Positions 54,035 through 64,000 of a stretch of 64,000 nt of DNA are shown piece after piece (within the stretch, counting starts at the first letter, position 1; each line of letters starts with the position of its first letter). Origin of the DNA: Glaciimonas immobilis (lineage in GTDB: Bacteria; Pseudomonadota; Gammaproteobacteria; Burkholderiales; Burkholderiaceae_D); assembly GCF_011947285.1 (NCBI RefSeq), contig NZ_JAAOZT010000003.1:1-64000 (forward strand). The letters run 5' to 3'. The translations under genes and the position numbers were made by a program. Under the pieces are notes generated by a model. The model was not told where the DNA came from and ran no database searches. It worked only from the letters and a program-made list of their open reading frames with translations.

Positions 54035-54098
54035 GTCTTTTTAATCCGGAAAGCAAAACCGCAGATTGTAGCAAAATTACCCTTAATTTACGCGCATT

Positions 54099-54740
54099 TC
54101 AACGACGGCGGTGCCACACTTGCCAACGCTCCTTATCGGCGAACGCGGGAATCGAATCCATGACGGCCTGATCTTCGATCAACTCAAAATAGGGATGCAA
54201 TAACCGTTCCAGCAGAGCACGGTCAATACCGAACGGCGGGCCTTTCGGACTATCACCAAAAAAGAAGAATCCTGCTAATGTTGCACCGGCAGGCAACAAC
54301 GCTGCCCAGCGTTGAACCACATTCGGGCGCAATGCTGGCGGTAATGCACATAAAAATGCGCGTTCATAAATCAATCCCAAGGGATGATCCGGCACAAACG
54401 TGAAGAAGTCAGCTTGCTTTACCCGCGCGCCCCAAGACCCGAGCGCCATCTGCGCCGCGCGGACTGCCGCCTCAGAAAAGTCTATCGCCGTCACATCCCA
54501 GCCCGCGCTCGCCAAATAGGCGGCTTCATATCCGACGCCGCATCCCGGAATCAGCGTCACAACTGGCGCGGTGCGCAAGATGTAATTCTGCAAAGCCAGT
54601 GGCACCCCGCCTTTATCCCAGGGCGTAAAAGAATGCTCGAAGCGTTCGGTCCAGAAGTCAGAGGTGGAAGAATCCCGCGTCTTAAACGAAGGTATCGCCA
54701 CGGACGATGGATTGGATTTCGGTATTGTAGGGTCTGTCAT
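54099..54740 (-). CDS. SAM-dependent methyltransferase (TPMT-like)
   Basis: This is a 213-residue class I methyltransferase. The start FWTERFEHSFTPWDKGGVP is characteristic of the thiopurine S-methyltransferase-like family, followed by motif I LIPGCGVGYEAAYLASAGWDVTAIDFSE (read in parts). FLCALPPALRPNVVQRWAALL is a further conserved part. Substrates of bacterial members include tellurite, selenite and thiols; none can be assigned here. It stands alone between pot and ubi genes. Confidence 0.87.
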   Translation of the reverse strand: MTDPTIPKSNPSSVAIPSFKTRDSSTSDFWTERFEHSFTPWDKGGVPLALQNYILRTAPVVTLIPGCGVGYEAAYLASAGWDVTAIDFSEAAVRAAQMALGSWGARVKQADFFTFVPDHPLGLIYERAFLCALPPALRPNVVQRWAALLPAGATLAGFFFFGDSPKGPPFGIDRALLERLLHPYFELIEDQAVMDSIPAFADKERWQVWHRRR

Positions 54741-54957
54741 GCCGCATTAAGGTCCCGATGAGAGCAAAAATAACCCTGCTAATTGAAGAGGGAGAACTGT
54801 TAACTACCCTGTACTCGCCGCCGGTTTTTACCCGGTTAACTTTTATGCCTCACTTTATGCCTAACATCAACGCTGTAACTTCTAAGCTCTATCTTCCGCG
54901 CACTCATTCTGCACGACCAGCTTCTAAGCGGCCATTACCTGCACAGCTAAAAGGAAG

Positions 54958-56538
54958 TTAGCCGCCGAAGAAGAAATAACCCCAACGCTGATAAATCAGC
55001 ATGAGCAAAACGCCGCCCATTATTCCCCCGCCTAAATACACCACTATCCCGAGCAAATGATTGGTGCGCTTTTGCTCAGCGATGGACAGCAATAACAGCC
55101 TCTCATCATGGCGGTTGTTGCCGTCAACGACCTTCGACAACGCATGGTGTATTAACCGAGGCAACTGCGGCAGCAATTTGCTATAGCGCGGTGCTTCGAT
55201 TTTAAGATGTTGAATCAGTCCGCGCCAGCCGATTTGCTCGCTCATCCACCGCTCTAAATATGGTTTTGCGGTTTTCCACAAATCCAGCTCAGGGTCCAGT
55301 TGGCGTCCGAGACCTTCAACGTTAAGTAAGGTCTTTTGCAACAGCACCAGTTGCGGCTGCACTTCTACATTAAAACGGCGCGAGGTCTGGAACAATCTCA
55401 GCAGTACTTGCCCAAATGAAATATCTTTCAGCGGGCGATCAAAGATCGGTTCACAACAAGCGCGCACCGCTGATTCCAGCTCGTCCACCCGCGTTTCTTT
55501 AGGCGCCCAGCCGGACTCTATATGTGCTTCTGCCACCCGCTTATAATCGCGCTGAAAAAATGCGAGAAAATTTTGCGATAGATAATCTTTATCAAAGTCG
55601 TTCAGTGTGCCAACGATCCCGAAATCCAGTGCTATATACCGGCCAAACGTCGCCGGTGCAACGGACACCAAGATGTTTCCTGGATGCATATCTGCATGAA
55701 AAAAACCGTCTCGAAATACCTGTGTAAAGAAAATCTCGACACCGTCACTAGACAACTTTTTCATATCAACGCCAGCGGCGCGTAAGCGGTCAAGCTGCGA
55801 AATCGGAATGCCGTGCATGCGCTCCATTACAATGACCGATGACGAACAATACTCCCAGAACATTTCAGGCACCATCAACAAATCGGAATCGGCAAAATTG
55901 CGTCTTAGCTGACTGCCGTTAGCGGCTTCCCGCATCAGATCAAGCTCATCATGCAGGTATTTATCAAACTCACCGACGACCTCACGGGCCTTCAGCCGTT
56001 TGCCGTCCGCCCACAATTTTTCAACCAGCTCGGCGGCCAGGCGCATCAGCGCCACATCATCGTCGATGGATTTTTTCATGCCGGGACGCAGCACTTTTAC
56101 CGCGACCTCACGACCGTTTTTGAGCGTGGCAAAATGGACTTGTGCAATCGAAGCAGACGCCACAGGCTCACGCTCGAAACTGGCGAAGAGTTGGTCAGGG
56201 TGGGCCTTTAATGATCTCTGAATTTGCGCAATCGCCAGATCGGAACTAAACGGCGGTACGCGATCCTGCAAACTCGCCAGTTCGTCCACTATGTCGCCCG
56301 GCAACAAGTCGCGCCGGGTCGAAAGGACCTGACCGAACTTGACAAAAATCGGACCCAATTCTTCAAGCGCCTTGCGCAACCGCTCACCGCGTGGAGCTGA
56401 CAAATCACGCCAAAATAACAACGTGTTAATCAATCTGGAAATACGCGGCTTGGCAAATCCGGACATCACGATATCGTCGAGCCCATAACGTATGGCGACC
56501 CGTGCAATCTTTGTAATCCGTGCAAGTTTTAAAATCAT
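54958..56538 (-). CDS. ubiB: Ubiquinone biosynthesis protein UbiB (ABC1-type kinase-like)
   Basis: The 526-residue atypical kinase/ATPase supports ubiquinone synthesis, probably by helping extract lipid intermediates from the membrane. The KxGQ motif is in [16 protein letters not shown], the alanine-rich loop is replaced by [11 protein letters not shown], the kinase lysine lies in VAVKVLRPG, and HADMHPGNI and [10 protein letters not shown] give the catalytic and metal sites. Two C-terminal spans ([20 protein letters not shown]) anchor it. It follows ubiJ. Confidence 0.95.
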   Translation of the reverse strand: MILKLARITKIARVAIRYGLDDIVMSGFAKPRISRLINTLLFWRDLSAPRGERLRKALEELGPIFVKFGQVLSTRRDLLPGDIVDELASLQDRVPPFSSDLAIAQIQRSLKAHPDQLFASFEREPVASASIAQVHFATLKNGREVAVKVLRPGMKKSIDDDVALMRLAAELVEKLWADGKRLKAREVVGEFDKYLHDELDLMREAANGSQLRRNFADSDLLMVPEMFWEYCSSSVIVMERMHGIPISQLDRLRAAGVDMKKLSSDGVEIFFTQVFRDGFFHADMHPGNILVSVAPATFGRYIALDFGIVGTLNDFDKDYLSQNFLAFFQRDYKRVAEAHIESGWAPKETRVDELESAVRACCEPIFDRPLKDISFGQVLLRLFQTSRRFNVEVQPQLVLLQKTLLNVEGLGRQLDPELDLWKTAKPYLERWMSEQIGWRGLIQHLKIEAPRYSKLLPQLPRLIHHALSKVVDGNNRHDERLLLLSIAEQKRTNHLLGIVVYLGGGIMGGVLLMLIYQRWGYFFFGG

Positions 56539-56712
56539 TGGTACCCAGCTTTCAACTTAATATGTGCATTTGATCTATTTGGAAACCGGTTGCTCGGTCC
56601 GAGGGCAGGCATCAGGGTGCGATGGCGGCGCTGAAAAATCTAGCGTCTGTAAATTTGTTCTTTCAGCGACCATTCCGTCCGCCACGTTTTCGTGCAGGTT
56701 TCACGCCGACTA

Positions 56713-57378
56713 CTACTTCGACGGTGGTCCATTTCGCGAACGTTCGAGGCGCTCAACCCGCTTGATCAGCCGCTCCATATCGTCCCGCAAAATCGTCACC
56801 TCGCGCGTAAAATCTGACACCGCATGCGGACGCACCAGTAAAGGTTTTTCTTCAAGAAAATATTCCGCCAGATTCTCAGCCAACTTTTGGTGAGTCGTCT
56901 TTACCGTATGCAATGTAGCCTTGGCGGCAGAGACCATCCGCGTGGCGGCAATATCGCCGACCCATTTGCTCAGGTCCTGCTCAGCATCCCAGCGTATGCC
57001 CATGCCCACTTGAGAAATTACACTGGCCAGGTCGGCATCGCCCTCAATATTAACGTAAGAAAATGCCCGTTCAGGGTTTTGCGCCATCAATGGCAAATCG
57101 GACAGCTTCATTCGAATAGTGACATTGGGCGCTATCGACGCTCGGGTTTCCGCCGCGGTATCTTCCGTAGTGTGGCCCAAAGACGCGCTAGCCGCAGTAT
57201 GCAGAGCATCGAAGACCGGCGTCTGCAACATGCCGTCATCCGTGATTTGCCACTTGAACACGATCGCGCCACTATCGATATACGCGATTTTTCCGGCATG
57301 CGCGGCAAGTTTTCGCTGCGCCCAAGGCTCTTGGGCGAGAAGATGGTTAATGGCTACGGTAATGGGCGTAAAGTTCAA
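56713..57378 (-). CDS. ubiJ: Ubiquinone accessory protein UbiJ (SCP2-like)
   Basis: This 221-residue protein starts at TTG 57378 (LNFTPITVAINHLLAQEPWA). That start has AGGA seven bases upstream and fits the family. The first ATG, 57417, lies inside the loop of a terminator hairpin, so the longer frame is unlikely. The SCP2-like lipid-binding domain covers residues 10-110, and the C-terminus is a coiled coil (FTREVTILRDDMERLIKRVERLE, read in parts). UbiJ binds isoprenoid intermediates and organises the ubiquinone-making complex with UbiB and others. Confidence 0.86.
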   Translation of the reverse strand: MNFTPITVAINHLLAQEPWAQRKLAAHAGKIAYIDSGAIVFKWQITDDGMLQTPVFDALHTAASASLGHTTEDTAAETRASIAPNVTIRMKLSDLPLMAQNPERAFSYVNIEGDADLASVISQVGMGIRWDAEQDLSKWVGDIAATRMVSAAKATLHTVKTTHQKLAENLAEYFLEEKPLLVRPHAVSDFTREVTILRDDMERLIKRVERLERSRNGPPSK

Positions 57379-57393
57379 GGGGAAGTCCTGATC

Positions 57394-57429
57394 ACAAAAC
57401 AAAACCGCCCGTGACAATTCAGGGGCGGT
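57394..57429 (-). terminator. Rho-independent terminator between the Tim44-like gene and ubiJ
   Basis: On the minus strand ACCGCCC pairs with GGGCGGT (57404-57410 with 57423-57429), followed by TTTTGTTTTG. It would end transcripts from ubiE/Tim44, so ubiJ-ubiB may have a separate promoter or depend on readthrough. Confidence 0.75.
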
Positions 57430-57561
57430 CCAAGTTTATCAGAAGCGGTTTAAAACCGACGGCGCATCGCGCATTAGAGGGTTATTTATAACAAATATTA
57501 AAGCGATCGAATAAATGCCCAAATTGCTGAACGCACTGCGCTCAGCCTACCGCTATCCACA

Positions 57562-58497
57562 TTAATTAACCTGCTGAATCCCTGCAAGTATCCAACCACC
57601 CTGACCCGATACCGGCTTGGATAAATTCCACACCTCCGTGAATGGCTCGGCGGATGCTTCCGGTGCTTCCTTAATCAGACCGCTAAATTTGACGCTGGCC
57701 AGATAATGGTCGCCGACCGTTTCGATACCCATCAATTCGCCGTCAAGTTGCACGACGTCGGTATTGTTGGCGGACGCGCCACGCTCTTGCAATTGCATTT
57801 TTAACTCGCCAAACATCTCGGGTGAAGTGAATTCACGAATATCGTTGGTATCGGCTTTATCCCATGCTGCTTGCAGACGAATGAAATAGGTTTTGGCGCT
57901 ACGCACAAAGCCTGGAACATCGAAATCTGCAGGAATTCCCCAAGGTACGCTACTCTGTCCGGTAACTGGTCGGTCGGTCTGGAACGCAGAAGGCCGGACC
58001 GGCTCAATCCGTGAACCGATCTCAGGGGTAAAACCGGCATTACTGTTCATGATTGGTTCGTTGACGGCACGCTGTGGCTCAGACGCATTATTCGAATAAG
58101 CGCTTGGATAAGCTGGCGCCGCATTGCTATTACGCCGCATGACCATGCGCACCACCATGATGACGACAAAAGCTAGCAGAAGGATCATCAGGAGCGATCC
58201 GCCCGCCCCCCCAAGACCAAAGTGGGACATCATCGCGCCCAATCCTAATCCCAACAGTGCGCCGCCGACAATACCTCTCCACGGACTGGCTGGTTTAGGT
58301 GCTGCGCCCGGGGTTGCAGCAGGCGCGGCAGGACGTGCCAAATTTTGTTGGGAAGGACTATTTGGAACTGAGCGTGAAATTCCCGAGGACTGGCGACCAA
58401 ATGAACCGCCGCCGCCAAGCCGCCGTGCTTCTGCACTCGAAATCGTCAGTGATAATGCGCTGACAATTAACATTAGTACGACTAGTAATTTTTTCAT
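57562..58497 (-). CDS. Tim44-like domain protein
   Basis: This is a 311-residue protein from ATG 58497, with AGGAGG five bases upstream. A signal peptide (MKKLLVVLMLIVSALSLTISSAEA) precedes a Gly/Ser/Pro-rich linker and a span near residues 90-125 (GALLGLGLGAMMSHFG, LLMILLLAFVVIMVVRMVM). The C-terminal Tim44 domain (VRSAKTYFIRLQAAWDKADTNDIREFTSPEMF, read in parts) resembles the membrane-associated Tim44/MRPL45 fold. Its role in bacteria is unclear. It lies between ubiE and ubiJ, a common betaproteobacterial arrangement. Confidence 0.9.
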   Translation of the reverse strand: MKKLLVVLMLIVSALSLTISSAEARRLGGGGSFGRQSSGISRSVPNSPSQQNLARPAAPAATPGAAPKPASPWRGIVGGALLGLGLGAMMSHFGLGGAGGSLLMILLLAFVVIMVVRMVMRRNSNAAPAYPSAYSNNASEPQRAVNEPIMNSNAGFTPEIGSRIEPVRPSAFQTDRPVTGQSSVPWGIPADFDVPGFVRSAKTYFIRLQAAWDKADTNDIREFTSPEMFGELKMQLQERGASANNTDVVQLDGELMGIETVGDHYLASVKFSGLIKEAPEASAEPFTEVWNLSKPVSGQGGWILAGIQQVN

Positions 58498-58517
58498 GCT
58501 GCCTCCTGACATAGTGC

Positions 58518-59252
58518 TTAGAGTTTGATCCCGGTGTGCAACGCGGCCACACCAGCAGTTAAATTAAAATATTGCACGCGAGAAAGTCCCGCATCCTGCA
58601 TCATCTGTTTCAACGTGTCCTGATCCGGGTGCATGCGAATCGACTCGGCCAGATAACGGTAACTTTCAGCATCGTTGGCAATCTTCTTGCCTAACCATGG
58701 TAGTACTGAAAACGAGTACACGTCATAAGGTTTTTTGAGCTGTTCGCAGACTTTGGAAAATTCTAGTACCAACAGTTTGCCGCCTGGCTTCAATACCCGG
58801 CGCATCTCAGACAGCGCGACATCTTTATGCGTCATGTTGCGCAAACCGAAAGCGACCGAAACGCGATCAAAATAATTATCGGGGAACGGCAATTTTTCAG
58901 CGTCACAAAGCAAAGTGGGGGTTGATATGCCAGTATTCAAGACGCGATCGCGCCCGACACGCAACATGGACTCATTGATGTCGGTCAGCCAGACTTCACC
59001 AGTTGGGCCAGCACGCTTGGCAAAAGCCTTCGCTAAATCGCCGGTACCACCAGCAATATCCAGCACTTTGAAGCCAGGCCGTATTGCCGCCTGTCCGATA
59101 GTGAAAGCTTTCCATAAACGATGCATGCCAGCCGACATCAGATCGTTCATGACGTCATATTTAGCCGCAACCGAATGAAAAACTTCGGCAACTTTATGAA
59201 CTTTTTCTTCTTCGGTAACGGTTTTGTAACCGAAATGGGTAGTATTGGTCAT
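58518..59252 (-). CDS. ubiE: Bifunctional demethylmenaquinone/2-methoxy-6-polyprenyl-1,4-benzoquinol methyltransferase
   Basis: This is a 244-residue C-methyltransferase from ATG 59252 ([21 protein letters not shown]); the frame extends to 59360. SAM motif I is [16 protein letters not shown], and the family signatures [17 protein letters not shown] and FGLRNMTH are present. Only the ubiquinone branch is likely to be relevant, as no menaquinone genes are seen. It heads the ubiE-Tim44 pair, followed by ubiJ-ubiB. Confidence 0.96.
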   Translation of the reverse strand: MTNTTHFGYKTVTEEEKVHKVAEVFHSVAAKYDVMNDLMSAGMHRLWKAFTIGQAAIRPGFKVLDIAGGTGDLAKAFAKRAGPTGEVWLTDINESMLRVGRDRVLNTGISTPTLLCDAEKLPFPDNYFDRVSVAFGLRNMTHKDVALSEMRRVLKPGGKLLVLEFSKVCEQLKKPYDVYSFSVLPWLGKKIANDAESYRYLAESIRMHPDQDTLKQMMQDAGLSRVQYFNLTAGVAALHTGIKL

Positions 59253-59471
59253 ATTGGCAACCTTGTTTGAGCAAGCATTATACAAGCCAGCTACTAATGT
59301 TGTGGTGTTGAATCCTGTGCATCGCGCCGACCGCGTCTCGCCGACCGCGTCTTCCCGCACCGCTAATGAAAGACAACGTCACGATGCGGCAGTTCATTAT
59401 AAGAAACACTTCCGCGTAGCGCTAACCAAGAAGCTCAGACAATTTCCTGTGCGCTAATCATTTTTGACTGG

Positions 59472-60029
59472 TCAGCTATTCAAACCGCTCAAGGCGCATT
59501 CTGACATTAAGGCGGCAAAATAGGGCATCGCTGGGGTAACGAAGCCAGCCTCTTTTGCCAGATCATCCCATAGTCGCAGACTTACTGCATCTGCAGCAAA
59601 CGGTTGTGCGATAAAAGTCGACGCCGCGTCTGCACTGAACACGCCGCCTTGCAACGCGAGACTGCGTTTGGAGTCTTCCGAAAGCTTTTCAAAGTAGCCC
59701 ATGTCAGTCGCGCACAAGTACCGCTTGGCGTCTACGTGCAGCCGAATCGGCTCGAGCACCGCCGGGCTGAACAAGCCGCGCAAATACGGTATCGCAAAAT
59801 ATTGATGGGTATCATCAATGCCGCGCTCCGATGGCGTCGCGCCTTGCGCATTGAGCAGATGCCCTAAATCATGCAGCAAAGCCGCACAAATCAGTTCTGG
59901 CGTTGCGCCTGCTTGATCAGCGAGCGTCGCCGTCTGAAGTGCATGTTCCCGTTGCGAGACTGGTTCGCCGGAATACATCGCATCGCCCTCATCCTCAAAC
60001 AACTTGCAGATTTCTGGAATTGACAACAT
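59472..60029 (-). CDS. HD-domain oxygenase, PhnZ-like (phosphonate degradation type)
   Basis: This is a 185-residue HD protein. The metal-binding residues H29 (REHALQTATLAD) and H53-D54 (LLHDLGH) fit the mixed-valent di-iron oxygenase group. A Tyr-x-x-Glu pair, Y19 and E22 in MYSGEPVSQ, has the same spacing as the residues used by PhnZ. PhnZ cleaves 2-amino-1-hydroxyethylphosphonate to glycine and phosphate. No PhnY partner is nearby, so the substrate could differ; ordinary HD phosphohydrolase function is the alternative. Confidence 0.72.
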   Translation of the reverse strand: MLSIPEICKLFEDEGDAMYSGEPVSQREHALQTATLADQAGATPELICAALLHDLGHLLNAQGATPSERGIDDTHQYFAIPYLRGLFSPAVLEPIRLHVDAKRYLCATDMGYFEKLSEDSKRSLALQGGVFSADAASTFIAQPFAADAVSLRLWDDLAKEAGFVTPAMPYFAALMSECALSGLNS

Positions 60030-60176
60030 CGGATTGCGTCCCGTTATTCCTGAATAAATACCAAAAGGGTCTGATCAATTCCATCTAACATGTTAAACGA
60101 TGGCGGGACCGCGAAAGGAACAATGGCAAGGAGTAACGGAGAATTGACAATGCCGCGACCAAAGTGACGCAGCACC

Positions 60177-60608
60177 TTATCCGCAACCGTGTCCGCCCGC
60201 TTTCTTGGTCGTCATCGACAAATCGCGCCCAGCCTCGCGGCCATGCCCGGCAGCGTCCAGTCGTTGAAAATAGTCCTCCCGCAGCGCATCCTGTTCGCGG
60301 CCGAGTTTGTACAAATAGCTCCACGTGAAAATGCCGCTCTCATGACCGTCAGAAAAGGTTGGCTTAACGCCGTAGTTGCCGACAGGATCAAGCGCAGCCA
60401 GGGTAACGTTGCGTTTGCCTGTTTGCAATGTTTGCTGACCTTCGCCGTGGCCTTGTACCTCAGCCGATGGTGAGTAGACCCGCATCAATTCGAATGGCAA
60501 CGAGAATTCCGCACCATCGTCAAACACGACCTCCAACACACGCGATTTTTGCCGCGCTGTGAACGATACAGGGGTTGGAACTGAAGCAGATTGTTTGGAG
60601 CCGAGCAT
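60177..60608 (-). CDS. DUF971 (GBBH-like N-terminal domain) protein
   Basis: This is a 143-residue protein from ATG 60608 (MLGSKQSASVPTPVSFTARQKSRVLEVVFDDG, read in parts). The DUF971 core includes FSLPFELMRVYSPSAEVQGHG, VTLAALDPVGNYGVKPTFSDGHESGIFTW and LYKLG. The domain is shared with gamma-butyrobetaine hydroxylase N-termini and is tied to iron-sulfur or zinc handling in some proteins. It ends in a C-terminal Cys-containing tail (KKAGGHGCG). The neighbouring HIT gene is read in the same direction, 19 bp upstream. Confidence 0.88.
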   Translation of the reverse strand: MLGSKQSASVPTPVSFTARQKSRVLEVVFDDGAEFSLPFELMRVYSPSAEVQGHGEGQQTLQTGKRNVTLAALDPVGNYGVKPTFSDGHESGIFTWSYLYKLGREQDALREDYFQRLDAAGHGREAGRDLSMTTKKAGGHGCG

Positions 60609-60627
60609 GATTCTATCCGTAAAAAAG

Positions 60628-61065
60628 TTATAGTTGCGCAAGCGCGGTCTGCAAGGCCGGTACCAATACCGACAACAATGCACGACGCGCAGTAAGTGCT
60701 TCTGGCGACGTCGTTTGCTGGACGCTACCCCACACTGGCTGCGGGAAATGTGCATCATCCAGATAGCGGGGGATGACATGCCAATGCAAGTGGGGCGTCA
60801 TATTGCCAAAACAGGCCAGATTGATTTTTTCCGGTTGCATGACGGTGCGTATTGTAGACTCTACGCTCCACACCGCACACATAAAAATAGCACGTTCATC
60901 GACCGATAAGTCCGTCATTTCTTTCACGTGATCGCGCCAGATGACCCTGCAAAAGCCGGGGTACTGGTCGTCATCGACCAGCACCACCCGAAATTTGGCG
61001 GTGCTAAATAACACTTCGCCGCCGTCACCCTCGCATAGTTCACAGCGCGCTTGCTCTGCCGTCAT
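60628..61065 (-). CDS. HIT-family hydrolase
   Basis: This 145-residue member of the histidine triad family has the active-site HLHWHVIPR (H-x-H-x-H-x-x) near residue 97 and the N-terminal cysteines CELCEGDGG, which may bind zinc. These enzymes hydrolyse nucleoside phosphoramidates or dinucleotide polyphosphates. Its start is two bases after the oxidoreductase stop, so it is probably cotranscribed with that gene. Confidence 0.9.
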   Translation of the reverse strand: MTAEQARCELCEGDGGEVLFSTAKFRVVLVDDDQYPGFCRVIWRDHVKEMTDLSVDERAIFMCAVWSVESTIRTVMQPEKINLACFGNMTPHLHWHVIPRYLDDAHFPQPVWGSVQQTTSPEALTARRALLSVLVPALQTALAQL

Positions 61066-61067
61066 GA

Positions 61068-64000
61068 TTACACCAGTACCCGCTCGATACCGCCGTTGTT
61101 GGCGCGATTGACATAATCGGGCAACCAGTTTTCGCCGAGCAGATGCTTGGCCATTTCGACCACGATGTAATCCGCAGTGGTGCCGGAATCATCGTTGTAG
61201 CGCGTCAGGCCTTGCAAGCAGGACGGACACGACGTGAGGATTTTTACTTCGCCGGTGAAACCGTCAGCGCGCACCTTATCTGCGCCTTTGACCATTTCTT
61301 CTTCCTTGCGGAAACGTACCTGCGTCGACACGTCCGGTCGGCTGACGCCAAAGGTTCCAGACTCGCCGCAGCAACGCTCGTTTTTTTCGATCTTCTGGTT
61401 ATCAACTGTCGAGATCAACGCATTCACCGTTTTTAGCGGGTCCTGCAACTTCATCGGCGAGTGACAAGGATCGTGATACATGTAACGGGTACCGTTGACG
61501 CCTTCCAGTTTCAGATTCTTTTCGAGCAGGTATTCATGGATATCAATGATGCGGCAGCCGGGGAAAATCTTCTCGAACTCGTAACCTTGCAGCTGATCGT
61601 AACAAGTCCCGCACGACACCACGACAGTCTTGATATCGAGATAATTAAGTGTGTTGGCCATGCGATGGAACAGGACGCGATTGTCGGTGATGATTTTTTC
61701 GGCCTTGTCGTAATCCCCCGACCCACGTTGTGGATAACCGCAGCACAGATATCCCGGTGGCAATACCGTTTGAACGCCAACATGCCACAACATTGCCTGC
61801 GTCGCCAAACCAACTTGCGAGAACAAGCGCTCCGAACCACAACCCGGGAAGTAGAACACCGCTTCCGTTTCGGCCGTCGTGGTGTGCGGATCACGAATAA
61901 TCGGGATGACTTTATCGTCTTCAATATCCAGCAACGCGCGCGCGGTCTTCTTGGGCAAATTGCCCGGCATCTTTTTGTTGATAAAGTGAATTATCTGCTC
62001 TTTAATCGGTGCCTTACCGATGGTCGACGGCGGTGCTTTGGTCTGCTTTTTGGCAAACTTTTTTAGTACATCGTTACCTAAACGTTGCGCCTTGAAACCC
62101 CAATCGGTCATGACTTTGCGGGTCATATTGATGGTTGCCGGATCCTTGGCATTTAGGAAGAACATCGCCGCCGACGTGCCGGGATTAAACGATTTTTTGT
62201 TCATCTTGCGCAGCAGATTGCGCATGTTCATCGATACTTCACCGAAGTCGATATCCACCGGGCATGGCGTTAAACACTTGTGGCAGACGGTGCAATGGTC
62301 AGCGACGTCTTCAAACTCTTCCCAATGCTTAATCGAAATGCCGCGGCGAGTCTGCTCTTCGTACAAGAAAGCTTCGACCAGCAGCGACGTTGCCAGAATC
62401 TTGTTGCGTGGTGAGTACAGCAAGTTGGCGCGCGGCACATGGGTCGCACACACCGGCTTACATTTACCGCAACGCAAACAATCTTTGATACTGGTCGCAA
62501 TTGCGCCGATATCGCTTTGCTGCATGATTAGGGACTCGTGTCCCATCAACCCGAACGATGGGGTGTAAGCATTACTAAGATCAGCCTCAAGACCCGGCAG
62601 ATTAAGTAGTTTGCCTTTGTTAAAACGGCCTTCCGGATCGACGCGTAATTTGTAATCGCGGAAATCCTTGATCTCCTCTTCAGTCACAAATTCCAGCTTG
62701 GTAATACCAATCCCGTGCTCACCAGAAATGACGCCATCCAGCGAACGCGCCAACTTCATGATGCGTGCGACGGCAGCGTGCGCATCCTGCAGCATTTCAT
62801 AATGGTCCGAGTTGACCGGCAAGTTGGTGTGGACATTGCCATCACCAGCATGCATATGCAGCGCCACAAATACGCGCCCGCGCAGCACCTTTTTATGAAT
62901 CGCCGTGCATTCGTCCAAAATCAACTTGAACGCGCCGCCATTGAATATTTGACGCAATTGCGCGCGTACTTCCTGCTTCCAGGAAACACTCACAGTACGA
63001 TCCTGCACGACGTCAAACAGGCGTGCGTCCGGTTGGGTTATCAGGCGCTGTTCAAACGTTGCGCTTAATTTACCCAATCCCAGCACCGCCAGTTCAGTCT
63101 TTACATCTGCCAGAGGGGCATCAAGTTGCTGCAACAAAAAGGTCCAGCGCATTTTTGCTTTCGCGAGCAGATCTTCTGCTTGCGGTATGCGCTGTTCTAT
63201 CAGTTCGGCGCCAGTAATATCGTCGTCATCAGACTCCTCGCTTTTGCTTATAGGCAGATTGCCCTTGCCGATGAAGGCCTGCAACTCGTCCAGCAACTGC
63301 AACTTGTTTTTGATGGATAACTCAATATTGATCCGCTCAATACCGTCGGTGTACTCTCCCATGCGGTTGAGCGGAATGACTACGTCTTCGTTAATTTTGA
63401 AAGCGTTGGTGTGCTTGGAGATCGCCGCAGTGCGGGAACGATCGGCCCAGAACTTCTTACGCGCCTCCGGACTTACCGCCACAAATCCTTCGCCAACGCG
63501 ATTATTGGCCAGTCGGACAACTTCTGAGGCTGCATGAGCGACGGCGTTTTCGTCATCGCCGACGATGTCGCCAAACAACGCCATCTTCGGCAACACGCCG
63601 CGTTTGGACTTGGTGGAGTATCCGACAGCGCGCAAATAGCGCTCGTCCAAATGTTCGAGGCCCGCGAGGCGGATGGAAGTGAACCCGCCGCCTTTTGCTG
63701 GCAAAGCATCCAGATAGTTTTTGATTTCAACAATCGATGGAATCGCGTCCCGCGCCTGACCAAAAAATTCCAGGCAAACGGTGCGGGTGAATTTTGGCAT
63801 CTTGTGCAAAATCCACACGCCAGACGTTATAAGACCGTCGCAACCTTCCTTCTGAATGCCCGGCAAACCTGCTAAAAATTTGTCGGTGACATCCTTGCCC
63901 AAGCCTTCTTTACGGAAAGTCCCGCCTGGTATTTCAAGAATCTCGCTCTTGAATACCGCTTCTGCAGGATGTCCTTTGGCGGCAGGATGACGCCATTCGA
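61068..64000 (-). CDS. Large FAD-linked oxidoreductase with Fe-S and CCG domains (5' end beyond window)
   Basis: The coding frame is open to the right edge, so the N-terminal part is missing; about 977 residues are visible. An FAD-linked oxidase C-terminal domain is shown by [18 protein letters not shown] and [10 protein letters not shown]. Two 4Fe-4S clusters follow: [16 protein letters not shown] and [14 protein letters not shown]. The CCG domains show [18 protein letters not shown] and [15 protein letters not shown], then CPSCLQGL. This matches the large D-lactate or glycolate dehydrogenase-like proteins (around 1300 residues, with DUF3683) of betaproteobacteria. A D-2-hydroxyacid is the likely substrate; which one is not known. 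Confidence 0.88.
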   Translation of the reverse strand, partial: EWRHPAAKGHPAEAVFKSEILEIPGGTFRKEGLGKDVTDKFLAGLPGIQKEGCDGLITSGVWILHKMPKFTRTVCLEFFGQARDAIPSIVEIKNYLDALPAKGGGFTSIRLAGLEHLDERYLRAVGYSTKSKRGVLPKMALFGDIVGDDENAVAHAASEVVRLANNRVGEGFVAVSPEARKKFWADRSRTAAISKHTNAFKINEDVVIPLNRMGEYTDGIERINIELSIKNKLQLLDELQAFIGKGNLPISKSEESDDDDITGAELIEQRIPQAEDLLAKAKMRWTFLLQQLDAPLADVKTELAVLGLGKLSATFEQRLITQPDARLFDVVQDRTVSVSWKQEVRAQLRQIFNGGAFKLILDECTAIHKKVLRGRVFVALHMHAGDGNVHTNLPVNSDHYEMLQDAHAAVARIMKLARSLDGVISGEHGIGITKLEFVTEEEIKDFRDYKLRVDPEGRFNKGKLLNLPGLEADLSNAYTPSFGLMGHESLIMQQSDIGAIATSIKDCLRCGKCKPVCATHVPRANLLYSPRNKILATSLLVEAFLYEEQTRRGISIKHWEEFEDVADHCTVCHKCLTPCPVDIDFGEVSMNMRNLLRKMNKKSFNPGTSAAMFFLNAKDPATINMTRKVMTDWGFKAQRLGNDVLKKFAKKQTKAPPSTIGKAPIKEQIIHFINKKMPGNLPKKTARALLDIEDDKVIPIIRDPHTTTAETEAVFYFPGCGSERLFSQVGLATQAMLWHVGVQTVLPPGYLCCGYPQRGSGDYDKAEKIITDNRVLFHRMANTLNYLDIKTVVVSCGTCYDQLQGYEFEKIFPGCRIIDIHEYLLEKNLKLEGVNGTRYMYHDPCHSPMKLQDPLKTVNALISTVDNQKIEKNERCCGESGTFGVSRPDVSTQVRFRKEEEMVKGADKVRADGFTGEVKILTSCPSCLQGLTRYNDDSGTTADYIVVEMAKHLLGENWLPDYVNRANNGGIERVLV

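Overview
The window looks like a chromosome segment of a betaproteobacterium of the order Burkholderiales, most likely Oxalobacteraceae (relatives of Herminiimonas, Collimonas or Glaciimonas). This is an inference from gene order: mltA-apaG-rpe-gph-trpEGDC, sspB-sspA-petCBA, fmdB-DUF502-aspS-nudB and ubiE-tim44-ubiJ-ubiB are arrangements typical of that order. A 25.4 kb integrated element interrupts the housekeeping DNA.

Left chromosomal part (1-11231): enoyl-CoA hydratase, a universal stress protein, MltA, ApaG, then rpe-gph and the tryptophan genes trpE, trpG, trpD and trpC, followed by a DMT-family permease.

Integrated element (11232-36769): it is bounded by a 98-bp direct repeat that contains the 3' part of a tRNA-Thr(TGT) gene and its terminator. 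The complete tRNA lies at the right end beside a tyrosine integrase. From left to right it holds a decayed stretch with fragments of an MNT/HEPN pair; an intact MNT/HEPN pair with an operator-like promoter; a type I restriction-modification system (hsdM-hsdS-hsdR); a 1248-residue protein joining a nuclease-like domain to a STAND-type P-loop ATPase; a repeat-rich non-coding stretch; a cut-off cupin-like gene; a membrane-anchored NACHT ATPase; a tRNA-like sequence before a HEPN gene; and a retron made of a recognisable msr-msd RNA and a reverse transcriptase fused to a TOPRIM domain. The right end is plasmid-like: two membrane proteins (one VirB6/TrbL-like), a winged-helix Rep-like protein with three 33-bp-spaced iterons and two DnaA-box-like sequences at its 3' end, a small DNA-binding protein, and the integrase. 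It reads as a defence island on an integrative element with plasmid ancestry.

Right chromosomal part (36800-64000): sspB-sspA, the cytochrome bc1 operon petABC, mscL, an ECF sigma/anti-sigma pair, clsB-like, an EEP-family hydrolase, nudB, aspS, a DUF502 protein, an FmdB-type zinc ribbon protein, a polyamine ABC transporter (potFGHI type), a SAM methyltransferase, ubiquinone genes ubiE, ubiJ and ubiB with a Tim44-like gene, a PhnZ-like HD protein, a DUF971 protein, a HIT hydrolase, and the 3' part of a large FAD/Fe-S oxidoreductase that runs off the right edge.

The most interesting material is in the element: the retron, the HEPN gene with its tRNA-like leader, the nuclease-STAND and NACHT proteins, the paired repeats around this cargo, and the iteron origin. 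All family assignments come from reading motifs; no database search was run.
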